From NCBI GenBank assembly GCA_015231915.1, contig JADGAR010000012.1, positions 20,099 to 84,098 of the forward strand: a stretch of DNA of 64,000 nucleotides, written 5' to 3'. Each line of letters opens with the position of its first letter. Position 1 is the stretch's first letter. The translations under genes were made by a program, and so were the position numbers. The DNA comes from Magnetococcales bacterium (GTDB taxonomy: Bacteria; Pseudomonadota; Magnetococcia; Magnetococcales; Magnetaquicoccaceae). Below are positions 8,921 to 17,597 of the stretch, in pieces. Under the pieces are notes generated by a model. That model was not told where the DNA came from. It was given only the letters and a program-made list of their open reading frames with translations, and did not search any database.

Positions 8921-11900
8921 TTACCCTTTGGGGTAGATGAGGTTGATGATGTACTCCCTGGCCACCTGCATCACCGGGCTGCTCTTTGGCACCAAACGAT
9001 AATGCCGCACCCGTCGCAGGAATTCCGACGCGATCTCCCCGGCGATCTTGTCCACTTCTTCGTACTGGAGACGTTCCGATTTCAGCCGCCGGAACAATCT
9101 GTTTTCCGTCATGAGATCCAGGAACTCCCGGTCCCTGGCCGACAGGGCGAGGCTGGCGTTTCTTTTGCCGGTGCGCTCGGTTGCGGGTTCGGTCTCCATG
9201 GTGGGTGCCTCTTCTGCCGATCCATCGGGGAAGGCCAGGAAGGCACGATAGTGCATGATGCGCTCGCCGAAGGCGAGCAGCACGGAGTTGAGCGGCGAGA
9301 AGAGATTGTCGAAAAATTTTCCGCCATGATAGGTCGGCTTCAGTTCCTCCGGTTGCATGTTGTTGACGCGGAGGATGAAGGACCACAAGGATTCCGGCTG
9401 GAGATCGGGTGCGATATACAACCCCCACATCGGACAAGAGGCGATCCAATGGAAGAAGGGGGTCATGTGCCGCAGGGTGTCATAGGGGTTGCCTTCAGGG
9501 GGTGTTTGCGTGAGCAGGCGGATGTTGTCGTAAAAAGGTTTATCGGACAGGGTGGCGTTGCGAAAGATTTCCCCCCGCTCCACGCTCCAACTCTCCTCGA
9601 TGAGGAGGGCATTCAGGAAAGCGATGATCTGACGGTGCAACAGATGGCCAAGATAGTAATGTTCAATCTTGAAAAGATTGTCCTGGCTCTCCAGGGTCTG
9701 CATGAAGCGGCTCCATGCCCGGGCCAATACGACGACGGAGATCCCTTGTGCGGGGGCGGTGTCGATCCACTCCTGGATGGTCTTGAAAAAGGCGGTATCG
9801 CCGGACTCTTCATCGACGGTTTCCGGTTGCTCTGGATTATCGAATTCAATAACCTCCTGATTATTTTCAGCAGTTTTGCTTTGATCCTCGTAGGTGAAAG
9901 GAGGGGTGTCAATGATGTCGGCGATCCATTTGACGGTGGTCAGCAGGGTGAATTGTTCGTTGTTGGCGCCCTGGGCGTAATAGAGCAGTTCGCCAAGGGC
10001 GGCAATGACAGGATAGATGGAATAGATTGGTATACGGTAGCCAGCTGCATTCTTGGTCAAGGTCAAGGGAAAATAAACGAAATGACGATGCCATGAGGAG
10101 ATTCCGTTGTAGAGATCGTCAATGCGGTTGAAATAACCCGCTTTTTTGCCTTGCAACGGGTGATCGTCGGGAATGGCGGCATGGAACTGCATGGCGAAGG
10201 TGTCCACCCCGTGCTGACGTATCCAGTCTTTCAACCAGGTTTCATTGCGGTTTTGCGCATCGATTTGGCTTGGCGTGCCGTAAAGGGTGGCGATCAGTTG
10301 CACATCCTCCGGCGTTTTCCAGTTCAGTTTTGCTCCTTTGGTCCCCCGGTTGAGCCCTCTCAAGGTAACGAGGCCTTTTTGCAGGACCTGACGAAAGAGG
10401 CCGCTTCTCTCCTTGGCATCCAGCAAGACATGCATGCACGCCGATGCTTTTCGGGCGATACTGATTGAATAATTATTGTATCGTATGCCGATATATGAAA
10501 TATAATCATTAATTTTTAAAGAAGAATTTGCTTGCTGAATAACCTCTAAAATCGTTTGTGTCAAGGCGATCTTGATGAAATACTTAAAATATAAATCATT
10601 GTTGTCGCGAGCGAGATGAGTCACCAGGGCGCCCATGACAATCATCTGGCCGTCGATCTGGTTGTCGTTGAAGTCGGGACGCAAGCGGAAACCGCGTTCC
10701 AACAGGTTGTTTTGGACCAGCCTCAACAGCAGGTTATCCAGGAGGTTGGCCGGATTGGGATGTTTCAGTTCGATGGGCCGGAATCCTCCCTGATCCAGGG
10801 GCACGAAGAACATGTCCACCAGATGACTGTAAAAGGTGGGGAAGTAACCGGTTTTTTCGCTCCAGTTCTGTCTGGCGGCACGCAGGAAATTTTGATTGAA
10901 GCGAATGGACTCTCGGAAAAAATAGCGCTGCAAGGCACGTTTGTCGTTGGAATTGTGGATGCAGAATGCCTGTTGAAAAATCTCGCTGACAAAGGTTTCG
11001 ATGCTGTGCTTTCCATCGTACAGCAGATTGTATTTTTGCAATGTTTCGTCGAGTGTGATTAATTCAATGCGTCGTTCTGTTTTTAATACTTTCAGAAGAT
11101 ATTCTTTTTCAAGATTATTCAACACTTCTTTATATTTATTGTCGTTATTATCGAATCCGATCAATTTTGGGTCAAAATTCCGAAATTGATTCTGCCGTAC
11201 CATGATCGAATAGAGATTGATGTCCCCGGAAAGCACGGCAATGATCTGCGGGGTGGTCAGGTATTTGCGGATCACCTCGAGCAAAGGCCAACCGGAGACG
11301 CAGTGGGTGTCGATGTCGTCGAACATCACCAGAAAGGCCTTTTTGCCAATCAGTTTCAGGCTCGCATCGACGAAAAGGTGAAAGAGCAAGGCCAGGTCGA
11401 TGCCGGCCTGCACATGGCTCAATTCGGTTTCCATCACCCGAAGCGGCTCGAACCAGTTCTGGGCCTTGAGTTTGTCCAGTCCGCTGCCATCGAGGACGGT
11501 CAACCCCTTGGCCAGTTTGTTGAGGGAGTTCAACCAGTCTTGATAGGCACCATCCCGGGCACCCCAGGAGTCGTGGGCGTTGGGCATGCGACCGGTCAGG
11601 TCGCGGTGACGCAGTTCGGGCGCCTTGTGATGTTCCCACACCCGTTGCTTGATCAACGTGATGATGTGAATGAAGGCGTGTCCTTCGCTCTGCTGCATGG
11701 TCGGGTCGATGATCCTCAATGGCTCGATCTCGGGATTTCGCTTGATCAGATTCAACATGCTGAGCAGAAACGATGTCTTGCCACTCCCGCGCGGCCCGGA
11801 GACCAGAATCGTGTCGTGATGATGGGTCGGACCCATCGGACCTGGTTTGCCGAGTTGCTGCAAAAAGGGTTCGATCTTGCCAAGGCTCTCCTCCACGTGA

Positions 11901-12007
11901 CGAAAAAAGGATTCCATGGCATCCCGCTGGATGATCTCCCGCTCGTCGAACGCCTGGGCATCCCCGGAATGGGTCAGATTAATGATAATTTCAGGTTTTG
12001 CGCTCAT
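8921..12007 (-). CDS. rdrA: RADAR defence protein RdrA, STAND/AAA-type ATPase
   Basis: A 1028-residue cytoplasmic protein with a Walker A motif GPRGSGKTS at residues 71-79 and a Walker B AFLVMFDDIDT ending near 233, followed by a sensor-like region (IIAVLSGDINLYSIM) and a long helical C-terminal part. Position directly before an RdrB-type deaminase and size both match RdrA, the ATPase ring-forming partner of RADAR. The ATG has AGGAG nine bases upstream, and a very good sigma-70 promoter lies in front. The middle of the gene (about 10.4-11.2 kb) is clearly AT-rich with rare-looking codons, unlike housekeeping genes nearby. No accessory rdrC or rdrD is present. Confidence 0.85.
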   Translation of the reverse strand: MSAKPEIIINLTHSGDAQAFDEREIIQRDAMESFFRHVEESLGKIEPFLQQLGKPGPMGPTHHHDTILVSGPRGSGKTSFLLSMLNLIKRNPEIEPLRIIDPTMQQSEGHAFIHIITLIKQRVWEHHKAPELRHRDLTGRMPNAHDSWGARDGAYQDWLNSLNKLAKGLTVLDGSGLDKLKAQNWFEPLRVMETELSHVQAGIDLALLFHLFVDASLKLIGKKAFLVMFDDIDTHCVSGWPLLEVIRKYLTTPQIIAVLSGDINLYSIMVRQNQFRNFDPKLIGFDNNDNKYKEVLNNLEKEYLLKVLKTERRIELITLDETLQKYNLLYDGKHSIETFVSEIFQQAFCIHNSNDKRALQRYFFRESIRFNQNFLRAARQNWSEKTGYFPTFYSHLVDMFFVPLDQGGFRPIELKHPNPANLLDNLLLRLVQNNLLERGFRLRPDFNDNQIDGQMIVMGALVTHLARDNNDLYFKYFIKIALTQTILEVIQQANSSLKINDYISYIGIRYNNYSISIARKASACMHVLLDAKERSGLFRQVLQKGLVTLRGLNRGTKGAKLNWKTPEDVQLIATLYGTPSQIDAQNRNETWLKDWIRQHGVDTFAMQFHAAIPDDHPLQGKKAGYFNRIDDLYNGISSWHRHFVYFPLTLTKNAAGYRIPIYSIYPVIAALGELLYYAQGANNEQFTLLTTVKWIADIIDTPPFTYEDQSKTAENNQEVIEFDNPEQPETVDEESGDTAFFKTIQEWIDTAPAQGISVVVLARAWSRFMQTLESQDNLFKIEHYYLGHLLHRQIIAFLNALLIEESWSVERGEIFRNATLSDKPFYDNIRLLTQTPPEGNPYDTLRHMTPFFHWIASCPMWGLYIAPDLQPESLWSFILRVNNMQPEELKPTYHGGKFFDNLFSPLNSVLLAFGERIMHYRAFLAFPDGSAEEAPTMETEPATERTGKRNASLALSARDREFLDLMTENRLFRRLKSERLQYEEVDKIAGEIASEFLRRVRHYRLVPKSSPVMQVAREYIINLIYPKG

Positions 12008-12061
12008 GCCGCACGGCTCCTGGAAACGCTGGAGAATGTCATGGTTATTAAAATACTCCGC

Positions 12062-12090
12062 ATGATATCGTTTCTTGGTTTGTCAGTCAA
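12062..12090 (-). promoter_or_regulatory. Sigma-70 promoter of rdrAB
   Basis: On the minus strand TTGACT (12085-12090), a 17-base spacer and TATCAT (12062-12067). The predicted start near 12055 gives a leader of about 48 bases before the rdrA ATG. Confidence 0.65.
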
Positions 12091-12204
12091 GAGTTATTGG
12101 CAAAAAAGAGGTCCGTATGCCAACGCCAGAAGCCGACTCGGTTTCGGTAATATTTTTTGATTCCATGTTGATTATTTATATAATTAAAAGCCGTGCCACA
12201 TTTG

Positions 12205-12233
12205 ATCACCGGCTTGCCGGCCAATCCGGTGAT
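12205..12233. repeat. Inverted repeat in rdrA-csp spacer
   Basis: ATCACCGG and CCGGTGAT arms of 8 bases around a 13-base GC-rich loop that itself contains TTGCCGGCCAA. It is far from both promoters and has no T-run, so it is not an obvious terminator; it may be an operator or the remnant of an insertion border. Confidence 0.4.
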
Positions 12234-12380
12234 GCAGAGCCGAAGATCCGTTGCGTCAATGCTGGCAGCGCATCTGCCGCAGCAGAAAAAATGGTTGTGT
12301 GACGTTCTGTTACAACATGATTGGCACCATCCCGCCATGTGGTGTCTGGCAAAAAAAAATGCCACATAAAAAAAATTTGT

Positions 12381-12410
12381 TTGCTAAAAGTCCGTTCAAT
12401 TGGCTATGAT
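12381..12410 (+). promoter_or_regulatory. Candidate promoter of the cold-shock gene
   Basis: TTGCTA (12381-12386), an 18-base spacer and TATGAT (12405-12410). The resulting leader of about 88 bases before the ATG at 12505 is long, as is common for cold-shock genes with thermosensing leaders. Confidence 0.45.
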
Positions 12411-12504
12411 CTTCCGCAAGAGGGGATAAGTGGAAGGACAGTGATTGTTTTTTCTATTATCCTATAGTTATAAAAATGTTCAAGTCAGTCAGGAGTCGAA
12501 AACA

Positions 12505-12717
12505 ATGTCGCAATCGGTACGTGGTACGGTAAAATGGTTCAACAATTCGAAAGGGTTCGGCTTTCTGGCCCCGGAAGACGGCAGCGAAGATGTCTTCGTA
12601 CACTTCTCCGCCATCAAGGCCGAAGGTTTCAAATCCCTGGAGGAGGGACAAAAGGTGAAATTCGACGTGGTGCGCGGCCAAAAGGGACTGCAAGCCGCCA
12701 ACGTCGAACCGGCCTGA
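12505..12717 (+). CDS. Cold-shock protein, CspA family
   Basis: A 70-residue single cold-shock (OB-fold) domain with [15 protein letters not shown] (RNP1) and DVFVHFSAI (RNP2), the full length of the family. It binds single-stranded RNA or DNA and acts as an RNA chaperone. ATG 12505 is preceded by AGGAG at 12491; the longer ORF in the track has no support. The gene stands alone, with a perfect 12-base-pair terminator directly downstream. The aromatic residues that stack on nucleic acid (W, F, F, H, F) are all present. Confidence 0.93.
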   Translation: MSQSVRGTVKWFNNSKGFGFLAPEDGSEDVFVHFSAIKAEGFKSLEEGQKVKFDVVRGQKGLQAANVEPA

Positions 12718-12747
12718 TCGCCCGCCTGGAATTCGCAACCAGCCACG

Positions 12748-12785
12748 CCGCCCGAAGCCCCCGGCTTCGGGCGGTATCGTTTTTA
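12748..12785 (+). terminator. Rho-independent terminator after the cold-shock gene
   Basis: CCGCCCGAAGCC pairs perfectly with GGCTTCGGGCGG across a CCC loop, followed by TATCGTTTTT. Confidence 0.9.
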
Positions 12786-12799
12786 CAGAACCGCACGTA

Positions 12800-13909
12800 A
12801 TGGTCACCGAATTTTCCGAAAAATCATTTTTTCTCAAGGCGTTTCACGGCTTGACCCTCGCCCTGGTCCTCTCCCGGGAGAGCGATCCGCAACCGGAAAC
12901 CATGCATGCCCTGGCCGGGGTGCTGCAAGACCTCTTCGCCCATCGGGTGAAGGCGCTGTTTCTCGTCCAGGAGACCAGCCAGATCCGCGATTTTTTGCAT
13001 GCCCTGGACGAACGTCTGCATCACGCCTGTCACCACCTGGCCACCTTCCAGCCCGGCGAGATCCCGGTGGCCCTCTGGCGTCGCCCCGCCATGTGGACCT
13101 CCCTGGGATTCGCCATCCCGGAGATCCCGCAATTCCTGGAACAGGTGGCCCGCCTGGGCAGCGTCCTGCGCCTGCCCCGCGTGCTGCTCATCGATCACGC
13201 CGGCGGCCAGGCGTGGCGCGACGACAAGAACGTCCGGCCCGGTTTCGTGAACGCCCATCGCCTGCGCAACTTCCCGGAAACGCCGGAAAACCGCCTCTAT
13301 TTGCCCGCAATCCGCACGTTGCTTTCAGGCGGCGTCGGGGCCGTGACCCTCTGCCGTCTCCAGGACCTGGAGACCGAACTCTTTTCCTACGAAGGCGCGG
13401 GCATCTTTTTCGCCCGCCGTCACTATTGTCAGGTGCGCCGCCTGACCCTGGACGACTACACCCAGGCCGCCGCCATGATCCGGCGCGGCGAAAGGGAAGG
13501 CTTTCTTTTGCCCCGCTCCGACGAGGAGGTCACCGCCCTCCTGACGCAAGGCTTCGGGGCTTTCATCTCCGAACACCACCTCGCCGGGGTCTGCGGCCTG
13601 GTCACCGCTCCCTACCGGGAGGAAAATTGCGGCGAAATCACCGCCCTCTACGCCCTGACCCGCTTTCATGGCGAGGGGGTCGGGGCGCGCATGGTCATCC
13701 GTATCGTCCAGGAGGCCAGGCGCAGCGGACTGCGTGCCCTGTTCGCCTGCGTGGGAGACCGGCGCGCGGTGGAATTTTTTGGCCACCACGGCTTCCGGAC
13801 GGTTGCCCATTCCGCCCTTCCCGATGCAAAATGGCGCCATTACGATCCGGCGCGCAAGTCCCGCATCACCTGTCTGCTCAAGGACCTGCCGCCAATTGCC
13901 GGGAGTTAG
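12800..13909 (+). CDS. N-acetylglutamate synthase-like protein (degenerate kinase domain plus GNAT)
   Basis: A 369-residue protein. The first 210 residues resemble the amino-acid-kinase-like regulatory domain of bacterial N-acetylglutamate synthase; its end, LETELFSYEGAGIFF, matches the kinase-GNAT linker of ArgA. The C-terminal GNAT domain (about 215-350) has GVCGLVTAPY..., GEITALYAL and HGEGVGARMV as the acetyl-CoA loop. It would make N-acetylglutamate for arginine synthesis. It is some 70 residues shorter than classical ArgA, and glycine-rich kinase motifs are missing from the N-terminal part. A role in another acetylation is possible. It is followed closely by thiO and mnmA. Confidence 0.65.
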   Translation: MVTEFSEKSFFLKAFHGLTLALVLSRESDPQPETMHALAGVLQDLFAHRVKALFLVQETSQIRDFLHALDERLHHACHHLATFQPGEIPVALWRRPAMWTSLGFAIPEIPQFLEQVARLGSVLRLPRVLLIDHAGGQAWRDDKNVRPGFVNAHRLRNFPETPENRLYLPAIRTLLSGGVGAVTLCRLQDLETELFSYEGAGIFFARRHYCQVRRLTLDDYTQAAAMIRRGEREGFLLPRSDEEVTALLTQGFGAFISEHHLAGVCGLVTAPYREENCGEITALYALTRFHGEGVGARMVIRIVQEARRSGLRALFACVGDRRAVEFFGHHGFRTVAHSALPDAKWRHYDPARKSRITCLLKDLPPIAGS

Positions 13910-13915
13910 AGCGCT

Positions 13916-15007
13916 TTGGAGGAGATCGTCATCATCGGCGCCGGGGTGATGGGTTGCGGCTGCGCGCATCGTCTGGGCGAAGCGGGCCACAAGGTCACGC
14001 TGTTGGAAAAATCCCTGCCCGGAGCGGAATCCTCCGCAGCGGCTGCCGGAATTCTGGGCGCACAGTCCGAGGTCTCCGGCCCCGGGCCGTTCCTCGAACT
14101 TTGCCTGGCCAGCCGGATGCGGTTTCGCGACTATGCCCGCGAACTGACCGAACTGACCGGCGTGGCGACCGGATACGAGGATTCCGGAGTCCTGGAAGTG
14201 GCCCTGGATCCCGCCGAAGGCCGCATCCTGGCGGCACGCGCCGGCTGGATGGAAGAACGCGGCCTGCGCATCGAACTGCTGGACCGGGAAGAGGCGCGTC
14301 GCCTGGAGCCGGCCCTGACCGAAACCATGGTCGGGGCCAGCTGGTTTCCCGACGATCACCAGGTGGATCCGGTGGCCCTTTCCGCCGCCCTGGCCGCTGC
14401 TGCGGCCCGTGTGGGCGCGGTATTCCGTTCCGGGGAGCGGGTGCGCGAAGTGCTGAGCCGCAACGGCCATGTCACCGGCGTGCGCATCGGCGACGGGGTG
14501 GTCCCGGCGGATCGGGTGGTGGTGGCGGGAGGGGCCTGGAGCGGCGAGATCCGGGGGCTGCCCCCCTTGCGGGCCTCGGTCAAGCCGGTGGCGGGCCAGA
14601 TCGTGCGCATGGAGTGCCGTCCACCCTTTTTTCGCCATGTGGTTTACGGCTGCAAGGGATACGTGGTCCCACGCCGGGATGGGCGGGTGGTGATGGGGTC
14701 CACCCTGGAGGACCGGGGCTTCGACAAGGCCGTGACCGTGGCGGGCCTGCACCGCATCACCGGCATGGGCATGGAGATGGTCCCCGCGCTGCGCGATGCC
14801 CGCTTCACCGGAGCCTGGTCCGGCCTGCGGCCCGGCACCAGCGACGGCCTGCCCCTGCTGGGCGAGTCTGCCACGATGCAGGGACTCTATTTCGCAGCGG
14901 GACATTATCGCAATGGCATCCTTCTGACCCCCATCACGGCGGAAGTGATCCGGGATCTGATCCACGGGGTATCTCCCTCGGTCGATATCGCCCCGTTCGC
15001 CCCATGA
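13916..15007 (+). CDS. thiO: Glycine oxidase ThiO-like FAD-dependent oxidoreductase
   Basis: A 363-residue DAO-family flavoprotein. The FAD-binding dinucleotide fold is at the very N-terminus (VIIGAGVMGCGCAHRLGEAG), the SSAAAAGILGAQ segment is typical of ThiO, and WSGLRPGTSDGLPLLG plus GLYFAAGHYRNGILLTP form the C-terminal FAD motif. ThiO oxidises glycine to iminoglycine for the thiazole ring of thiamine. No other thiamine genes are adjacent. The start is TTG at 13916, needed because the Rossmann motif begins immediately; a GGGAG lies upstream. The stop overlaps the mnmA ATG (ATGA). Confidence 0.82.
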   Translation: MEEIVIIGAGVMGCGCAHRLGEAGHKVTLLEKSLPGAESSAAAAGILGAQSEVSGPGPFLELCLASRMRFRDYARELTELTGVATGYEDSGVLEVALDPAEGRILAARAGWMEERGLRIELLDREEARRLEPALTETMVGASWFPDDHQVDPVALSAALAAAAARVGAVFRSGERVREVLSRNGHVTGVRIGDGVVPADRVVVAGGAWSGEIRGLPPLRASVKPVAGQIVRMECRPPFFRHVVYGCKGYVVPRRDGRVVMGSTLEDRGFDKAVTVAGLHRITGMGMEMVPALRDARFTGAWSGLRPGTSDGLPLLGESATMQGLYFAAGHYRNGILLTPITAEVIRDLIHGVSPSVDIAPFAP

Positions 15008-16089
15008 GCGGTCACGGGCAACTGGCTGCCGTGGCCATGTCCGGCGGCGTGGATTCCGCCACGGCAGCGGCGCTCCTTGTGGAGCAGGGGTACGAGGTCA
15101 TCGGCCTGACCATGCGGTTGTGGGACAGGGGGGATGCCGACAAGCCCGCTCCGGGCCGCGCCTGTTGCGCCACCGAGGACCTCCACGACGCCAGACGGGT
15201 GGCGCAGACGTTGGGCATTCCTTTTTATGTCGTCGATTTGACCGCCCAGTTCCAGGAGGCGGTGGTGGAGGATTTCCTCGCGGCGCTCGCCGCCGGTCGC
15301 ACGCCGAATCCCTGCGCCCGTTGCAACGAGGTGTTGAAATTCCACCATCTCCTCAACCGCGCCCGCCAGTTGGGGGCCGCCTTTCTGGCCACCGGCCACT
15401 ACGCCCGCATCGAGGAGGTGGAGGGCGAGCCGTGGCTGATGCGGGGTCTGGATCCGGGCAAGGATCAATCCTATTTCCTCTTCGCCACCCGCCGGGAGGA
15501 TTTGGCCAATATCCGCTTCCCCTTGGGGGCGATGCACAAGGAGGAAACCCGCGCCCGCGCCGTGGCCCTGGGGCTGCACCTGGCCCGCAAGCGGGAGAGC
15601 CAGGACCTCTGTTTCCTCCCGGACGGCGACCCCCATGCCCTGTTCGTCCACTCCGGGATGGCCGCATTGACGCTGCCCGGCCCCATCGTCGATGAAGCGG
15701 GCCGCCTGCTGGGCGAACATCGGGGGCTGGGCCATTATACCATCGGCCAACGCCAGGGCCTGGGCATCGGCGGCGCGCCCCATCCGCTCCATGTGATCGC
15801 CATCCAGCCGCAGGAAAATCGCCTGGTGGTGGGTCCGGCCTCCGCGTTGCTGCGGGAGAGCCTGGAGCTTGCGGCGCTCAACTGGCTGCCCCGGCGTCCC
15901 CTGACCGGGCCGGTCACCGTCCTGGCGCAAATCCGTTACGCCTCGCCCCCCCAGTCGGCCCTCCTCACCCCATTGGACGGTGGCCGGGCGCGCATCGATT
16001 TTCGTTTCCCCCAGCGGGCCATCGCCGCAGGGCAGGCCTGCGTCCTGTATGACAGGGACCGGCTGCTGGGGGGGGGATGGATCACCTGA
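15004..16089 (+). CDS. mnmA: tRNA-specific 2-thiouridylase MnmA
   Basis: A 361-residue enzyme that thiolates U34 of tRNA-Lys, -Glu and -Gln. It shows the PP-loop ATP motif AMSGGVDSATAAALL near the N-terminus, the first catalytic Cys in TPNPCARCNEVLKF, ATGHYARI, DQSYFLF and a second Cys in ESQDLCFLPDG, followed by the C-terminal beta-barrel (HYTIGQRQGLGIGG). Full length for the family. The 998-residue ORF in the track is an artificial upstream extension; ATG 15004 overlaps the thiO stop by four bases, so translation is coupled. Confidence 0.95.
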   Translation: MSGHGQLAAVAMSGGVDSATAAALLVEQGYEVIGLTMRLWDRGDADKPAPGRACCATEDLHDARRVAQTLGIPFYVVDLTAQFQEAVVEDFLAALAAGRTPNPCARCNEVLKFHHLLNRARQLGAAFLATGHYARIEEVEGEPWLMRGLDPGKDQSYFLFATRREDLANIRFPLGAMHKEETRARAVALGLHLARKRESQDLCFLPDGDPHALFVHSGMAALTLPGPIVDEAGRLLGEHRGLGHYTIGQRQGLGIGGAPHPLHVIAIQPQENRLVVGPASALLRESLELAALNWLPRRPLTGPVTVLAQIRYASPPQSALLTPLDGGRARIDFRFPQRAIAAGQACVLYDRDRLLGGGWIT

Positions 16090-16111
16090 CGACCTTACGG
16101 GAGACAATACC

Positions 16112-16555
16112 ATGGAACTGAAACCGCTGTTGGACAAGATTCCCTTTTTCGCCCAGTTCACCGACGGGGAAAAGGAACGCATCTTGCGCATGAACTGTTA
16201 TTTCGCCAAATACAAGGCCGGGGATTTCATTATCCGGGAAGGGTCCCTGGACAACAATTCCATGTACATCATCCTCAAGGGTGGGGCGCATGTGACCCAG
16301 AACCCCTTTCCCGACACCCCCATCGCCACCCTGGAGGCCGGCACCGTGGTCGGGGAGATCTCGTTTCTCACCCTGCAGCCCAGAATCAGCAACGTCGTCG
16401 CCCGTGAACCCACCGTCTGTTTCACCATCAACGGCGCCACCATGGAGGATCTTCCCTCCCCGCTGCAACACAAAATCAAGGACCGGCTGATCGAAATCCT
16501 GGTGAAACGCCTGGAAACCATGAACCAGACCCTGGTGGATCTCATGCGGCGTTAA
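16112..16555 (+). CDS. Single-domain cyclic nucleotide-binding protein (first of tandem pair)
   Basis: A 147-residue protein that is essentially one CNB domain: IPFFAQFTDGEKERIL, GDFIIREG, then the cassette VVGEISFLTLQPRISNV with Glu and Arg kept, and a C-terminal helix KIKDRLIEILVKRLETMNQTL. No effector domain. ATG 16112 has GGGAG upstream, 22 bases after mnmA. It is clearly paralogous to the next gene (same length, same helix at the end), so it arose by tandem duplication. It may act as a regulatory subunit or as a buffer of cyclic nucleotide. Confidence 0.8.
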   Translation: MELKPLLDKIPFFAQFTDGEKERILRMNCYFAKYKAGDFIIREGSLDNNSMYIILKGGAHVTQNPFPDTPIATLEAGTVVGEISFLTLQPRISNVVAREPTVCFTINGATMEDLPSPLQHKIKDRLIEILVKRLETMNQTLVDLMRR

Positions 16556-16635
16556 GCACTCCTTTACATTCGTTGCGGGATTGGTTACCATTTTGACAGC
16601 TGCCATCCACCATCCCCTTTTTGCGGAATAACGCG

Positions 16636-17073
16636 ATGATTGCCAGACAATTGCTGGATAGTATTCCATTCTTCTGGAACTTCTCGGACGAGGAAAAGGA
16701 TCACCTCCTGAGCCTGGACAACTATTTCGAGAGTTTCAAACCCGGAGAGTTCCTCATCCACGAAGGCGCCGAGGACAATGCCCTCTACATCATTCTCAAG
16801 GGCAGGGCAGATGTCACCAAGAATTCCATGCCCAAAAAGGTCATCGCCACCCTGGAGCCGGGCACGGTCGTGGGGGAAATCTCCTTTCTCACCAATCGTC
16901 CTCGCACAACCAATGTTATTGCTGCGGAAAAGATGATCTGTTTCACCATCAATGGCCAGACCATGGCCGAGTTGAACACCCACATGCAGCACAAGATCAA
17001 GGATCAACTGATCGAGATCCTGGTGCAACGCCTGGATAACATGAATCAAACCTTGCTGGAATTGGCGCGTTGA
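16636..17073 (+). CDS. Single-domain cyclic nucleotide-binding protein (second of tandem pair)
   Basis: A 145-residue CNB protein paralogous to its neighbour: LLDSIPFFWNFSDEEKDHLL, GEFLIHEGAEDNALYIILKG, cassette VVGEISFLTNRPRTTNV and end helix KIKDQLIEILVQRLDNMNQTL. The cassette Glu and Arg are intact, so binding is expected. I chose ATG 16636; the TTG at 16621 adds five residues. The 80-base gap from the first copy could hold a separate promoter but I see no strong one. Confidence 0.8.
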   Translation: MIARQLLDSIPFFWNFSDEEKDHLLSLDNYFESFKPGEFLIHEGAEDNALYIILKGRADVTKNSMPKKVIATLEPGTVVGEISFLTNRPRTTNVIAAEKMICFTINGQTMAELNTHMQHKIKDQLIEILVQRLDNMNQTLLELAR

Positions 17074-17177
17074 GTCAGAATCCATTCAACCAGGCTTTGC
17101 GATTTGTCGATAGAATTGATAAGGAAGAAGTGGCTTGTGAGTTAACGTAAGTTTGGAGTGGGCGAGCGGGGAGTTTC

Positions 17178-17585
17178 ATGTTCAACGCCATACCAGCGGT
17201 CAATCTCTTGGGGGTGAGCAATCCCTTGCTGGAGCAATCCAATCTGGCACGGGCTTCCCAGGATATTCGCACCCACAATGCCGAACGCCTCTCCTCGCGC
17301 AACGTGGAGGATGTCAAGCACAACGCCAAGAGCCGCGCGGTGAGACGCGACCACTCCACGGACGAGGACGAGGCCGAGGAGGAGGGCGAGGGGGCCTACC
17401 CGCAACCGTTTCACAAGCCTTCCATTCAGGAGCGCCAGAACCTCGCCCGGCAAGGGAAAGTGAGTCTCAATCAACGTGCCGTGACCGCAATGTTCCTCAA
17501 CCAGGCGAAAAGCGGAGGTGGCAGGGGGAATCCCTTGGACAGGGGGGGCGGCAGCGGTGAACCTTCCATCGATGTGGTCGCCTGA
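17178..17585 (+). CDS. Hypothetical protein with low-complexity acidic/Gly-rich regions
   Basis: A 135-residue protein, ATG preceded by GGGGAG. It starts MFNAIPAVNLLGVSNPLLEQ, has an acidic run (DEDEAEEEGEG) in the middle and a Gly-rich C-terminus. No membrane segment or known motif; probably largely disordered. It sits alone between the CNB pair and the small Cys protein, with no close coupling. I do not recognise it. Confidence 0.5.
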   Translation: MFNAIPAVNLLGVSNPLLEQSNLARASQDIRTHNAERLSSRNVEDVKHNAKSRAVRRDHSTDEDEAEEEGEGAYPQPFHKPSIQERQNLARQGKVSLNQRAVTAMFLNQAKSGGGRGNPLDRGGGSGEPSIDVVA

Positions 17586-17597
17586 CCTGCGGGGGGC

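Larger units (their letters stand above)
12008..12504. other. Divergent intergenic region between rdrA and the cold-shock gene, 497 bases
   Basis: It carries the rdrA promoter at one end and the cold-shock promoter and leader at the other. In between are an 8-base inverted repeat (12205-12233) and A-tracts flanked by TGGCA/TGCCA near 12346-12363. ORFs here are short and have no convincing start signals; I see no gene. Confidence 0.5.

Noticed and set aside
13093-15003. Upstream two thirds of the 998-residue ORF that ends with mnmA
   Set aside because: It is a shadow in another frame of the NAGS-like and thiO genes; Pro/Arg/Gly-rich sequence without motifs. Only the part from 15004 is real.
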